This document shows, in pieces, positions 16,992 through 27,500 of a stretch of DNA of 49,620 nt; positions within the stretch are counted from its first letter, which is position 1, and each line of letters opens with the position of its first letter. A model generated the notes under the pieces. That model was not told the origin of the DNA and did no database searches. It worked only from the letters and a program-made list of their open reading frames with translations. Made by a program: the position numbers and the translations under genes. Source of the stretch: Alicyclobacillus fructus (GTDB taxonomy: Bacteria > Bacillota > Bacilli > Alicyclobacillales > Alicyclobacillaceae); the NCBI RefSeq assembly GCF_017329605.1, contig NZ_JAFMTY010000026.1:1-49620 (forward strand). The letters run 5' to 3'.

Positions 16992-18209
16992 GGGCGTGAC
17001 GGCCTCTGCCTCGATAAACGCCTTGTGAAGCGCCTGCACGGCGGCCTCCACCCGATCGGCCGGAATCACGCACGACACCTTGATTTCGGACGTCGTCACC
17101 ATGTGAATGGGCACCTTCGCGTCCCGGAGCGCCACGAACATCTGCGCGGCGACGCCCGGATTGGAGATCATGCCGGCGCCCACGATGGAGACCTTGGCGA
17201 GCGGCGACTCCTTTTCGATCTCCTTGAAGCCGAGCTTCGGTTGCAGGGAAGCGACGACCTGCTCGGCCTTGTCGAGATCGGCCTCGTTCACCGTAAACGA
17301 CACGTCCACCGCCTGCGCGTCCACGACGCTCTGCACAATGACGTCCACGTTCACGCCGTGATCGGCGAGCGCCGAAAAGATGGACGCGAGCGCATGTTCT
17401 TCGACCGGCACCCCCACGACCGCGAGGCGCGCCACCTGCCGCTCGAACGCGATACCGGTCACGATCCTGCGGCCTTCCAGCTGATTCTCTGCCACGACTT
17501 CCGTCCCGTCCCTTTCTGTGAAACTGGATCGCACGACGAGCTTGACGCCGAAGTGCTTGGCGTTTTCCACCGCGCGGGGATGGAGCACCTGCGCGCCGAG
17601 ATTGGCGAGCTCGAGCATCTCATCGTACGAGATGGCGTCGAGCTTCTGCGCCGCCTGGACCACGCGCGGATCCGTGGTGTACACGCCGTCGACATCCGTG
17701 TAGATCTCGCACAAGTCGGCGCCAAGCGCCGCCGCGAGAGCCACCGCCGACGTGTCCGATCCGCCGCGCCCCAGCGTCGTGACCTCGCCGTCGGCAACCC
17801 CTTGGAATCCGGTCACCACCGGCACCACGCCCTGGGCGAGGAGCGCACGCAAGGCCCCTGTGTCGATCCGCGCCACGCGCGCATTGCCATGCACCGGCTC
17901 GGTGGCGATACCCGCCTGCCAGCCGGTCAACGATTTTGCGGGCACGCCCAGCGAAAGGAGCCGCATGGCCACGAGGGCCGCCGACACCTGCTCTCCGGTC
18001 GCGAGCAGCTGATCCATCTCACGCGCGTCCGGCTTGTCCGTGACGGCGGCGGCGAGATCGACCAATTCGTCCGTGGTGTGGCCCATGGCGGAGACCACCA
18101 CCACGACATCGTGCCCTTCCGCCTTGGTGCGGGCAATCCGATCCGCCACCGCCCGGATGCGCTCCGTCGATCCGACGGACGTGCCGCCATATTTCTGTAC
18201 GACGAGCAC
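16974..18209 (-). CDS. lysC: Aspartate kinase
   Basis: Phosphorylates aspartate, the committed step to lysine, diaminopimelate, threonine and methionine. The N-terminal catalytic domain starts MLVVQKYGGTSVGS and includes GRGGSDTSAVALAAALGA and YTDVDGVYTTDPR; two ACT domains follow (GVPVEEHALASIFSALADHG, KVSIVGAGMISNPGVAAQMF). At 411 residues it matches the Bacillus aspartokinase II type. GTG 18209 is chosen because GGGAG stands eight bases before it and the result aligns with known N-termini; GTG 18218 is the alternative. It lies 120 bp after argH. No lysine riboswitch or T-box is present in that short gap, so it may be read from the arg operon or from a weak local promoter. Confidence 0.94.
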   Translation of the reverse strand: MLVVQKYGGTSVGSTERIRAVADRIARTKAEGHDVVVVVSAMGHTTDELVDLAAAVTDKPDAREMDQLLATGEQVSAALVAMRLLSLGVPAKSLTGWQAGIATEPVHGNARVARIDTGALRALLAQGVVPVVTGFQGVADGEVTTLGRGGSDTSAVALAAALGADLCEIYTDVDGVYTTDPRVVQAAQKLDAISYDEMLELANLGAQVLHPRAVENAKHFGVKLVVRSSFTERDGTEVVAENQLEGRRIVTGIAFERQVARLAVVGVPVEEHALASIFSALADHGVNVDVIVQSVVDAQAVDVSFTVNEADLDKAEQVVASLQPKLGFKEIEKESPLAKVSIVGAGMISNPGVAAQMFVALRDAKVPIHMVTTSEIKVSCVIPADRVEAAVQALHKAFIEAEAVTPLTHAR

Positions 18210-18329
18210 CTTCTCCACTCCCTGTCTCCATGATGGCGCCATTTCGTCTATCTTACCTGATTCCACGTCGAGAGCGGAAGACAGGCGCAACCGCTCGAAC
18301 CCGCGCCCGAGCGAAGGCGCCCGTGCACC

Positions 18330-19705
18330 TTAACTGTGTCCTTCGACCGCCTCTTTCGCGAGCGCAAGCTGCAGGCGCACCGCGGACGGCGCCGTGCCTC
18401 CGCGCGACTTGCGCGCTTCCACCACGCGCGCGATGTCGAGCGCCTCGTACGCGTCCTCGCCGATAAGGGGCGATCTCGCCCGCATCTCCTCAAGCGAAAG
18501 CCCCGCCAAATTGGTTCCCTTCGCGAGGGCGTCCGCCACGAGCCGACCCACCACTTCGTGCGCTTCGCGGAACGGAAGCCCTTTTCGCACCAGGTAATCG
18601 GCGAGATCGGTCGCGTTCGAGAAATCCCGGGCGAACGCCGTCCGCAGGCGATCCCGGCGGATGGTCATCGTCTCCACGGTGCCAGCCATGAGCTCGAGCG
18701 CCGGCACCACCGTGTCCACCGCGTCGAAGGCGCCCTCCTTGTCCTCCTGCAGGTCCTTGTTGTACGCGAGCGGCAAGCCTTTCAGCACCGTCAGGAGGGC
18801 CATCAGATGCCCGTACACGCGGCCCGCCTTGCCGCGAATCAATTCCGGCACGTCCGGGTTCTTCTTCTGCGGCATGATGCTGGACCCGGTCGCGTACGCG
18901 TCGGACAACTCGATCCACCCGAATTCTTCGCTCGACCACAGCACCAGCTCCTCGGCCAACCGGGACAGGTGCGTCATGATGACGGAGCAGTTGAAGAGAA
19001 GGCCGAGCAGATAGTCGCGATCCGACACGGCGTCCATGGAGTTTTCGTAGAGGCGCGAGAAACCGAGCTCTTCCGCCACCATCTCGCGATGGATGGGAAA
19101 CGTCGTACCCGCGAGCGCCGCCGCGCCGAGCGGCATGCTGTCGATCTCGGCGCGCAGCGCGCGCAGGCGCGCCTCATCCCGCAACAGCATCCAGACGTAC
19201 GCCAGAAGATGGTGCGCCAGGAGCACCGGCTGCGCCCGTTGCAGGTGCGTGAACCCCGGCACCACCACGTCCAGATTCGCCTCCGCCACGGCGATGAGCG
19301 CCCGTTCCAGGCGCTTGACGCCCGCGACAAGGGCGTCCACCGCATCTCGAGCCCACAGATGCATATCGAGCGCCACCTGATCGTTGCGGCTGCGGGCCGT
19401 GTGGAGCTTCTTCGCCACGTCGCCGATGCGCTCCGTCAGAATGCGCTCCACGTTCATGTGCACGTCTTCGTCTTCCAGACGAAACTCGAGCTTGCCCGCC
19501 TCGTAATCTGCCAGGATGGACTCCAGTCCGTCGATGATCGCCCTCGCTTCATGCGGCGCGAGGATGCCGGTCTCGCCGAGCATCCTCGCGTGCGCAATCG
19601 AACCGCGGATATCGTAGGGAAGGAGGCGCTTGTCGAACGAGATGGACGCCGTGTACTCGAGCACGAGCTGATTGGTGTCTTCGCTGAAGCGTCCGCCCCA
19701 CAGCT

Positions 19706-19709
<4 letters not shown>
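18330..19709 (-). CDS. argH: Argininosuccinate lyase
   Basis: Cleaves argininosuccinate to arginine and fumarate, the last arginine step. The 459 residues begin [15 protein letters not shown] and contain [20 protein letters not shown]-type sequence, [17 protein letters not shown] and the family signature [12 protein letters not shown] with the catalytic serine loop. ATG 19709 overlaps the argG stop by 4 bases (ATGA), so argG and argH are translationally coupled. It is third gene of argF-argG-argH. Confidence 0.96.
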
Positions 19710-20967
<1,258 letters not shown>

Positions 20968-20971
<4 letters not shown>

Positions 20972-22035
20972 AAATCCTCCCCGAATGCGCTCGCGTCCGC
21001 CATGGTGGCCGCGAGAACGGCTTTTTGCGCATGCAGCCGGTTTTCCGCCTGATCAAAGATGATGGAGTGCGGCCCGTCGATCACGTCCGGCGACACTTCC
21101 TCCCCGCGATGCGCGGGCAGGCAGTGCATAAAGACGTAGTCCGGCTTCGCGAGCGAGCAGAGCTTTTCGTTCACCTGATAGCCCTCGAAGTGTTTCAGGC
21201 GCTCTTCAGCCTCGCCTTCGTCGCCCATCGACACCCAGGTGTCCGTGTAGACGACGTCCGCACCCTCGATGGCCCGCTCGGGATCCGTCGTCACGAGGAC
21301 TTCCGTTCCCTGCTGCACGGCATGCAACTTCGCCTCCTCGACGACCCACTGCATGGGCTGATAACCGGGCGGCGTGGCCACGCGAATGTTCATGCCGAGC
21401 TTCGGCGCAAGCTGCAACCACGAGTGCGCCAGGTTGTTGCCGTCCCCAATGAAGGCCACCGTGACACCCTCAAGGCGCCCCTTGTGCTCCAGAATCGTGA
21501 GGGCGTCGGCAAGCAGCTGGCAGGGATGGAACTCGTCCGTGAGGCCATTGATCACCGGAATATCGGCGTACTTGGCGAACTCCTCGATGTCCTGCTGTCG
21601 GAACGTCCGGATCATCACGCCATCCAGGTAGCGCGACATCACCCGTGCAGTGTCCGAAATCGGCTCGCCGCGCCCCGTCTGCAACATGTTGCCCGGCAGG
21701 AACAGCGCGTGACCCCCGAGCTGCAACATGCCGACCTCGAACGAGATGCGCGTGCGCGTGGACGATTTATCGAAAATCATGCCGAGCGTCTTGCCGGCAA
21801 GCAGCGTGTGCGTAAACCGCGACTTTTGCGCCTCTTTCAGCAACTCGGCGAGATGCACGAGATTGCGCAGATCGTCGCCGGAGAGATCGCTGAAGTGGAG
21901 CAGGTCCTTGCCCGCCATCACGCGATGACAGGACCAGAGCGCGTTCTGCAGTCTCACCGACAGGTAGTTCGAACCCAGCGGCACGACGGTCGACGATCCA
22001 CGCCCCAGGGCGTTTTTCATATCCCACACTGCCAC
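20968..22035 (-). CDS. argF: Ornithine carbamoyltransferase
   Basis: Makes citrulline from ornithine and carbamoyl phosphate. Carbamoyl-phosphate loop [14 protein letters not shown]; ornithine side [12 protein letters not shown] with the catalytic Cys; also [15 protein letters not shown]. The catalytic core is a normal ~315 residues. I start it at GTG 22035 because GGAGGAG lies eight bases upstream, giving 355 residues with a ~40-residue N-terminal extension rich in small and polar residues; an internal start (ATG 22020) would remove only five residues. First gene of argFGH behind ARG boxes. No carAB genes for carbamoyl phosphate are nearby. Confidence 0.95.
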
Positions 22036-22120
22036 AGCCGAAACTCCTCCCCGCTCTCGCTGGAGCGATGTTTTTGTCTTTGCATCCGTGTACGGCAAGG
22101 CGTCACCAGTGATACGTCCT

Positions 22121-22154
22121 TGCATCATTATACACGAATCTGTATATCTATCAA
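22121..22154 (-). promoter_or_regulatory. argFGH promoter with two ARG boxes
   Basis: Minus strand: TTGATA (22149-22154), 16-bp spacer, TATAAT (22127-22132). Both elements lie in ArgR-type sites: TGCATCATTATACA at 22121-22134 (one departure from TGNATWWWWATNCA) and a weaker copy TGTATATCTATCAA at 22141-22154. ArgR bound here would block RNA polymerase when arginine is plentiful. The ArgR gene itself is not in the window. Confidence 0.8.
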
Positions 22155-22205
22155 CCTCGGCTGTGTGTAGCGCTGATTCCCCGCCTAGGGCCGCGAGACG
22201 TCGAA

Positions 22206-22229
22206 GCGGCCGCCCCGAAGGACGGCCGC
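22206..22229 (-). terminator. Hairpin after gltB
   Basis: GCGGCCG (22206-22212) and CGGCCGC (22223-22229) pair perfectly, 15 bp after the gltB stop and before the argF promoter. No clear T tract. Confidence 0.5.
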
Positions 22230-22243
22230 CGATCCGTGTCTCA

Positions 22244-25200
22244 TCACTCCGTTGCGATGTCTTGATCCGTGATCTCGTGCGCGGGTTCGACCATGAGGAA
22301 GTGAAGCGACGGATTGTCGATGAGTTTCTGCAGGCGCCGCGCCTCCTCGTGCTGGCCATAGCGCCGCAGTTCGAGCTGATACGCGCCCAACAGCTCGACG
22401 ATATCGTTGCGCCCCTTGGCGTCAATCACGCGCAGCGCGACTTTCGCGCCCTTCGCAATGCGCCGGCGGAGCGCCTTTTCGTCGAGTCCCCGTTCTGGAT
22501 CGTGGCGCAGATAGACCCGTCCGCCGGTCATGCCGGAGCAAATCCACGGGCCGGGATCGCCCAGAACCACCGCGCGTCCGCCAGTCATGTACTCAAACGC
22601 AAAGCCCTTGATGTTCGCGCGATTCGCGATGTGCGACAGGTGCTCCTGCACCGGCGCCTCGATCTCGCCGCCAATCACGACATCTGCGCCGGACAACCGG
22701 ATGCACGCGCGAGCATCTGCGTTGCCTTGGATGATGAACAGCCCCTTGGCCGCGCCGTAAGCCAGGCCCTTGCCCACCGAGCCGCCGCGCCAGACGCCGT
22801 CCGCGCACTTGCCCTTCAGGACCACGATTTTGCCGCCGAACGCCGCCTTGCCGACGCCGTCCTGCGCGCCGCCGAGCGCCACCGACACCATGCCTTCGGT
22901 GTGATACGCCGCAAATCCGGCTCCGGCCACCCCCTCGTGGACAATCGGGCCGACTTCGCCCCGCCGCTTCTGGCGGATGCTCTCACCGGACAGGCGCGTC
23001 CCGAGGGCCCGCGGAACCGCTCGAATCGACGTCACCCGGGAACCCACAGCTGTCACGACGCCGTCCGTACCCGTGGCGGCGCCCACCGTCGCCACGTCCT
23101 GGATGACGTCCCCATACGCTTCCTCGAACGTGCGGTAGCGAATGTGGCAGCCCTGACCGACAAATTCTTCGCGCACCCGCAGAAGCCAGGACGTGTCGAG
23201 GCGCGCATCCTCGCGCAGGTTGACCAGCAGATCGCTGCGCCCGACGAGATCCTGGGTGCGCTTCGCGCCGAGCTTGCGGGTCAGCGCCGCGACGTGCTTG
23301 CCGACCTCGGAGAAGAAGCGCACGAGCTGAGCCACCGCGCGATCGAAGTCCTGCGGCTCAAACTGCTTCAATCCCTTCGCCTGCGCCTCGGCGAGATCGT
23401 GCATCTGCGTGGCGATCCCGACGTGGCACGTATCCTTGTGGCAAGCGCGGCAAGCCGTGCAACCGATGGCCACCATCGCCATGGTGCCGAACCCGACGCG
23501 GTTGGCGCCGAGGAGGATGGCCTTCATGACGTCGTGGCCCGACTTCATGCCGCCGTCCGCCCACAGCTCGACGTACTCGCGCAGACCGGCCTCACAGAGC
23601 GCCTCGTGCGCCAACTTCACGCCGATTTCCATCGGCAGGCCGACGTGGCGAATCGCATGGGCGCGCGCCGCACCCGTGCCTCCGTCGAAGCCGGACAGCG
23701 TGATCACGTCCGCGCCCGCCTTGGCGATGCCGACCGCGATGGTCCCAATGTTCGGGACCACCGGCACTTTCACGGCGACCTTGGCGAGCGGGTTGATCTC
23801 CTTGAGCTCGAAGATCACCTGCGCCAAGTCCTCGATGGAGTAGATATCGTGGTTGTTGGACGGCGAAATGAGGTCCACGCCCTGTGTCGCGTTTCGAGCC
23901 GCCGCGACCTGCGCCGTCACCTTCGATCCCGGCAGGTGTCCGCCCTCACCCGGCTTCGCGCCCTGGCCGATCTTGATCTCCAGCACGTAGGCGTTGTTGC
24001 AGAGATCGGCGTTGACACCGAATCGCCCGGACGCGATCTGCCGGCCGCGGTTGCGCGGGTATTTTTCGAGCAGGTCTTTGATCTCGCCGCCCTCGCCGTT
24101 GAGACAGACGATGTTCATCCGATACGCCGCCTCCGCATAAGCTCGGTAGGCGGTCTCGTTCTGGGACCCGAACGACATCGAGCTGATGACGATCGGGTAC
24201 GCATGCCCGTCGATGGTCGTGTCCACCTCGCCCTCGGCCGGCTCGAGATCCTCTCGGAAACCGAGCAAGTGACGGATGGAAATCGGGCTGTCCGACTCGA
24301 ATTGTTGCAACTTGGCGACAAACTCCTCATAGGAGAGCTCGCCGTCGGCCACGGAGCCCGCCGTTTTCCAGATGCGCGGATACAGCTGGAACAAGCGCGT
24401 GGGCCGGATGCTCTTGCGATCTTCAGCCTGATACCACGTGCGCCTGAGCTCGGACTGCTCTTCCATGCGCGCGAACGTCAAGCCGGCCTTTTGCGAACCA
24501 CAGAAGTTCGGAATGGCGAGATACTCCGCCACCTCGTCCGCCAACCCGATGGCGCTGAACAGCCGCTCGTAACCGCGCACCTCGTGGATGCCGAGCGTGG
24601 AGATGACCTTTTCAATCCCCTTCGTCAGCGCCTTGTACAGGTTTTCGACGGCGTGCAGCCCGCCCTTATGAGCCGCATACTCCCACATGTGGTACGGCAC
24701 GACCGCGTCCGCGCCGAGCCCGATGGCCACCATGATGTCGTGCAAGTTCCGGATGCCGCCGCTGCGCAAGATCAAGCTGGAGCGCCGCCGCAAATGCTCG
24801 CCCTTCTCTTTCGCGGCCGGCCGCAGCAGCGCGCGGTGAACCGCCGACACCACCAGGAACGGATCGATGTGCGGCCCGCGGCGGAACTGCAGGCGATCAT
24901 CCAGCACAATCGCGTTGGCCCCCGCCTGCACGGCCTCGAGCGCCTCGAGGGAGAACCGTTCCAGCGCCTCGGGCACGCTTTCGCCTTCGTGGCGGTGGAT
25001 CAGAATTTCCGCCGTGCCGTTGGGGCTCGTGCGCAACATGGCGAGCGCGTCCTCGTAACACACCGTGCCGAATCGGTGCGCCAGGTTCTGAATCTCGTCA
25101 TACTGCACGCCGTACGCCTCTGGCAGGCCCTCGAGCAGGATGGGCGCCTGAACCTCGACGCGCGGCGCCTCTTGGTACAGCCCGTCGAACGACGGCCGCC

Positions 25201-26743
25201 GCCCGAGCACGGAGCGGGTGCTGAAGTGTTCGATCTCGCGCTCCCGGTCGATGGCCGGGTTGGTCACCACGGCCACGGTCTCGTGCAGAAAGTCGGACAA
25301 AAGCGTCGCTTCCTCGGAGAGCGCGCCGATGGGACTGTCAAAGCCGAGCGACTTGATGGGCTCGGCGCCCGACTGGATCTCCTGATCCATCAGCTTGAGA
25401 TCGTCGTCCCGGAACCCGAACGCAAGCATGCGAATGTCGAGCGGCTTCGCATCGCGCTTCGCGTGTGCCACGTCCTCGCTCACCCCGTAGGGCACGGCGA
25501 AGTGGAGATTCCGGTGTTCGCCGCGGAAGCTGAACCGCTGCTTCGCGAGTTCGAGCACCTCCTGCTGCAGCTCATCGTACGTGTAGAGCTTGACCCCCGT
25601 CTCGCTCCACTTGACGCCCACTTTCTCGCCGGGTGCAAGCGGCTTGGGTTCGGCCGTCCAGATGTCGAGGGGCACGATGCCCTGCTCCGACGAGAAGTAA
25701 TACGCCGTGTCGGACTCGAGTTGCCACATGGGCCGCAGCCCCAGGGCGTCCACGCTGAACACCGCGGCATTCCCGTATCGCATCATCACGCCGGCCGGGC
25801 CCTGCGCGAACGGCCCCCACAGCGAACGATAATACATGTACAAGTCCGACAATTCTTCCGACATGGACTTGATCTCGTGAATGATGGGCGGGAACAGCAA
25901 CTCCGCAGCCTCAAACAGGGACCATCCGCGGGTTGCAACCAGCGCACAGAGCGTGCGGTCGACCATCTGGGAGTCGCTGAACTCCGGCCGCACCGGCACG
26001 CCGATCATCTTCGACTCCGTGTAGAACCGCGCAATCGTGTTGATCTCGCCGTTGTGCCCAAGGCAAGCAAACGGCTGCACGCGCGGGAACGAGGTCGTGG
26101 TGTTGGTGGAGTACCGCGTGTGCGCAATGACAAACGCCGATCGACACAGCGGATTCTGCAAATCCTTATAGAACCGATAGAGCGTTTCGTCGTTGCCAAC
26201 CACCTTATACACGACCTGGTCGTGCGACAGGGAAGCCACATGAACGCCTGGCAGCTCGTCGATCTCGGCAAACGCCGCAAACACGCGCGCGTCGTCTCGC
26301 TGGGGCAGACATCCCGCCATCTGTACGAAATGCGGCTTCACCTTCTTGCCGAGCGGTCCCAGCACCGTCTCATCCACATGATCCGAGACGACAGCGAGGG
26401 GTTCCATGCCGTGATGGGCGAGAACGCGCAGAATGGGGTCCTGGGAAACGTCTTTCTCCAGAAGGAAGTGTCCGACCCAAAAGCCGGGCTCGTGCACAAG
26501 GCGCCCCGGTTGTCCAAGGGCCTCAAGGCGCGAAGCCCAAAGCGCCCTCGGGATGTCCAAAAGAAGGCCGCAGCCGTCTCCTTCGTTCTTCACGTAGCCC
26601 GCCCGGTGGCGCATGGCCCGCAGGGCGTCCAGGCCGTTCCGGATGGTGTCGTATGAGGGTTGTCCTGATTTCTCAATCTGCGAAAAAATGCCGCAGGCAT
26701 CCGATTCGCGTTGAAGGTCCGTCGTCAACTTCTCCAGATCCAC
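22244..26743 (-). CDS. gltB: Glutamate synthase, large subunit
   Basis: Makes two glutamates from glutamine and 2-oxoglutarate. 1499 residues in the usual order: a 16-residue propeptide, then the catalytic Cys of the glutaminase domain (SDACGIF, Cys about 17), the central domain, and the FMN-binding synthase domain (GGEIKDLLEKYP; ASGRFGVNADLCNNAYVLEI; KPGEGGHLPGSKV; TLSGFDGGTGAA). Next come the Fe-S cysteines in GCTACRACHKDTCHVGIATQ and the C-terminal beta-helix GXGXG domain. GTG 26743 follows AAGGAG by eight bases. The small subunit gene gltD is not adjacent, so NADPH-coupled activity needs a partner elsewhere. Divergent from argA and followed by argFGH: glutamate supply next to its use. Confidence 0.96.
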   Translation of the reverse strand: MDLEKLTTDLQRESDACGIFSQIEKSGQPSYDTIRNGLDALRAMRHRAGYVKNEGDGCGLLLDIPRALWASRLEALGQPGRLVHEPGFWVGHFLLEKDVSQDPILRVLAHHGMEPLAVVSDHVDETVLGPLGKKVKPHFVQMAGCLPQRDDARVFAAFAEIDELPGVHVASLSHDQVVYKVVGNDETLYRFYKDLQNPLCRSAFVIAHTRYSTNTTTSFPRVQPFACLGHNGEINTIARFYTESKMIGVPVRPEFSDSQMVDRTLCALVATRGWSLFEAAELLFPPIIHEIKSMSEELSDLYMYYRSLWGPFAQGPAGVMMRYGNAAVFSVDALGLRPMWQLESDTAYYFSSEQGIVPLDIWTAEPKPLAPGEKVGVKWSETGVKLYTYDELQQEVLELAKQRFSFRGEHRNLHFAVPYGVSEDVAHAKRDAKPLDIRMLAFGFRDDDLKLMDQEIQSGAEPIKSLGFDSPIGALSEEATLLSDFLHETVAVVTNPAIDREREIEHFSTRSVLGRRPSFDGLYQEAPRVEVQAPILLEGLPEAYGVQYDEIQNLAHRFGTVCYEDALAMLRTSPNGTAEILIHRHEGESVPEALERFSLEALEAVQAGANAIVLDDRLQFRRGPHIDPFLVVSAVHRALLRPAAKEKGEHLRRRSSLILRSGGIRNLHDIMVAIGLGADAVVPYHMWEYAAHKGGLHAVENLYKALTKGIEKVISTLGIHEVRGYERLFSAIGLADEVAEYLAIPNFCGSQKAGLTFARMEEQSELRRTWYQAEDRKSIRPTRLFQLYPRIWKTAGSVADGELSYEEFVAKLQQFESDSPISIRHLLGFREDLEPAEGEVDTTIDGHAYPIVISSMSFGSQNETAYRAYAEAAYRMNIVCLNGEGGEIKDLLEKYPRNRGRQIASGRFGVNADLCNNAYVLEIKIGQGAKPGEGGHLPGSKVTAQVAAARNATQGVDLISPSNNHDIYSIEDLAQVIFELKEINPLAKVAVKVPVVPNIGTIAVGIAKAGADVITLSGFDGGTGAARAHAIRHVGLPMEIGVKLAHEALCEAGLREYVELWADGGMKSGHDVMKAILLGANRVGFGTMAMVAIGCTACRACHKDTCHVGIATQMHDLAEAQAKGLKQFEPQDFDRAVAQLVRFFSEVGKHVAALTRKLGAKRTQDLVGRSDLLVNLREDARLDTSWLLRVREEFVGQGCHIRYRTFEEAYGDVIQDVATVGAATGTDGVVTAVGSRVTSIRAVPRALGTRLSGESIRQKRRGEVGPIVHEGVAGAGFAAYHTEGMVSVALGGAQDGVGKAAFGGKIVVLKGKCADGVWRGGSVGKGLAYGAAKGLFIIQGNADARACIRLSGADVVIGGEIEAPVQEHLSHIANRANIKGFAFEYMTGGRAVVLGDPGPWICSGMTGGRVYLRHDPERGLDEKALRRRIAKGAKVALRVIDAKGRNDIVELLGAYQLELRRYGQHEEARRLQKLIDNPSLHFLMVEPAHEITDQDIATE

Positions 26744-26863
26744 CTGTGCCACTCCTTTTTTAGCACAATATTTTGACACTCTGTCTCTCTGCGCGTCAAG
26801 CCTTGGTGCGGACGAAAATTCGAGTCAGTGATCCGAAACGGCTATGAAACATTATACGACTTC

Positions 26864-26893
26864 TTGAATAATCATGCCATCCCGTGATATAAC
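26864..26893 (+). promoter_or_regulatory. argA promoter with ARG box
   Basis: TTGAAT (26864-26869), 18-bp spacer, TATAAC (26888-26893). TGAATAATCATGCC (26865-26878) matches the ARG consensus except for one internal and the last base; a weaker copy TGAAACATTATACG starts at 26844. The gltB promoter must also lie in this 180-bp divergent region; minus-strand candidates are TATAAT at 26851-26856 and TTGACG at about 26795. Confidence 0.6.
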
Positions 26894-26922
26894 ATGAGTG
26901 CAACGGGAGAGGAGGAGCCGCG

Positions 26923-27411
26923 TTGGACATCCGGAAGGCGACCTCAGCGGACGTCGAAGATATGCACCTGCTCATTCAACAATTTGCCGACATGGGACTG
27001 ATGCTGCCGCGCACCATCAAATCCCTCTGCGAACATCTCCAGTGTTTCACGGTCGCGGTGGAGGACGGGCGCGTCATCGGCGTTGGGGGACTGCACGTCC
27101 TGTGGACGGATCTCGCCGAAATTCGATCACTGGCCGTCGCGCCCGAAGCGCACGGCAAGGGCGTGGGCAGCCAGATTGTCAAAGCCCTGTTGAAAGAGGC
27201 GGAAGACCTCGGAATCGCACAGGTGCTGTCTCTGACGTATCAGACGCGATTCTTTGAGAAACTGAACTTTCACGTCGTACGGAAAGAGACACTGCCGCAT
27301 AAGGTCTGGAAAGACTGCATCTACTGCAACAAGTTCTATCATTGCGACGAAGTCGCCATGGTATATTACACACGCCATTTCCAACCGTTGAAACAGGCCC
27401 AAGAAGCGTGA
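26923..27411 (+). CDS. argA: N-acetylglutamate synthase, stand-alone GNAT type
   Basis: Acetylates glutamate from acetyl-CoA to start arginine synthesis. The 162-residue GNAT fold lacks the kinase-like domain of classical ArgA and resembles the short ArgA of some Gram-positives and Thermus-type bacteria. Marks are ADMGLMLPRTIKSLCEHL, GVGGLHVLWTDLAEIRSLAV (substrate and strand 4), the acetyl-CoA loop EAHGKGVGSQIV, then a Cys-rich tail (KETLPHKVWKDCIYCNKFYH with CDE following) typical of this subgroup. TTG 26923 follows GGAGGAG by five bases. It faces argCBD, shares an ARG-box promoter pattern, and its presence fits the absence of argJ. Confidence 0.88.
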   Translation: MDIRKATSADVEDMHLLIQQFADMGLMLPRTIKSLCEHLQCFTVAVEDGRVIGVGGLHVLWTDLAEIRSLAVAPEAHGKGVGSQIVKALLKEAEDLGIAQVLSLTYQTRFFEKLNFHVVRKETLPHKVWKDCIYCNKFYHCDEVAMVYYTRHFQPLKQAQEA

Positions 27412-27476
27412 AGCTCTGAGCTGGCGCAAAAACACTATATCAAATTCCGTTCAATTGCGAAAGTGCGTACGACGAA

Positions 27477-27500
27477 GGCCGCGCCTTACACGGCGCGGCC
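27477..27500. terminator. Hairpin enclosing the argD stop codon
   Basis: GGCCGCGCC (27477-27485) and GGCGCGGCC (27492-27500), perfect 9-bp stem; the six-base loop TTACAC contains the argD stop codon (minus strand TAA, 27486-27488). It lies between convergent argA and argD. On the minus strand TTCGTCG follows. Confidence 0.65.

Noticed and set aside
18210-18329. Lysine riboswitch or T-box before lysC
   Set aside because: The gap of about 120 bp is too short and lacks the conserved lysine aptamer elements or the T-box sequence; only a small GC hairpin is present.
22088-26656. A 1522-codon open frame on the plus strand opposite gltB
   Set aside because: It is the antisense shadow of gltB, kept open by high GC and third-position bias. 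Its protein is full of Arg/His/Ala with no family similarity.
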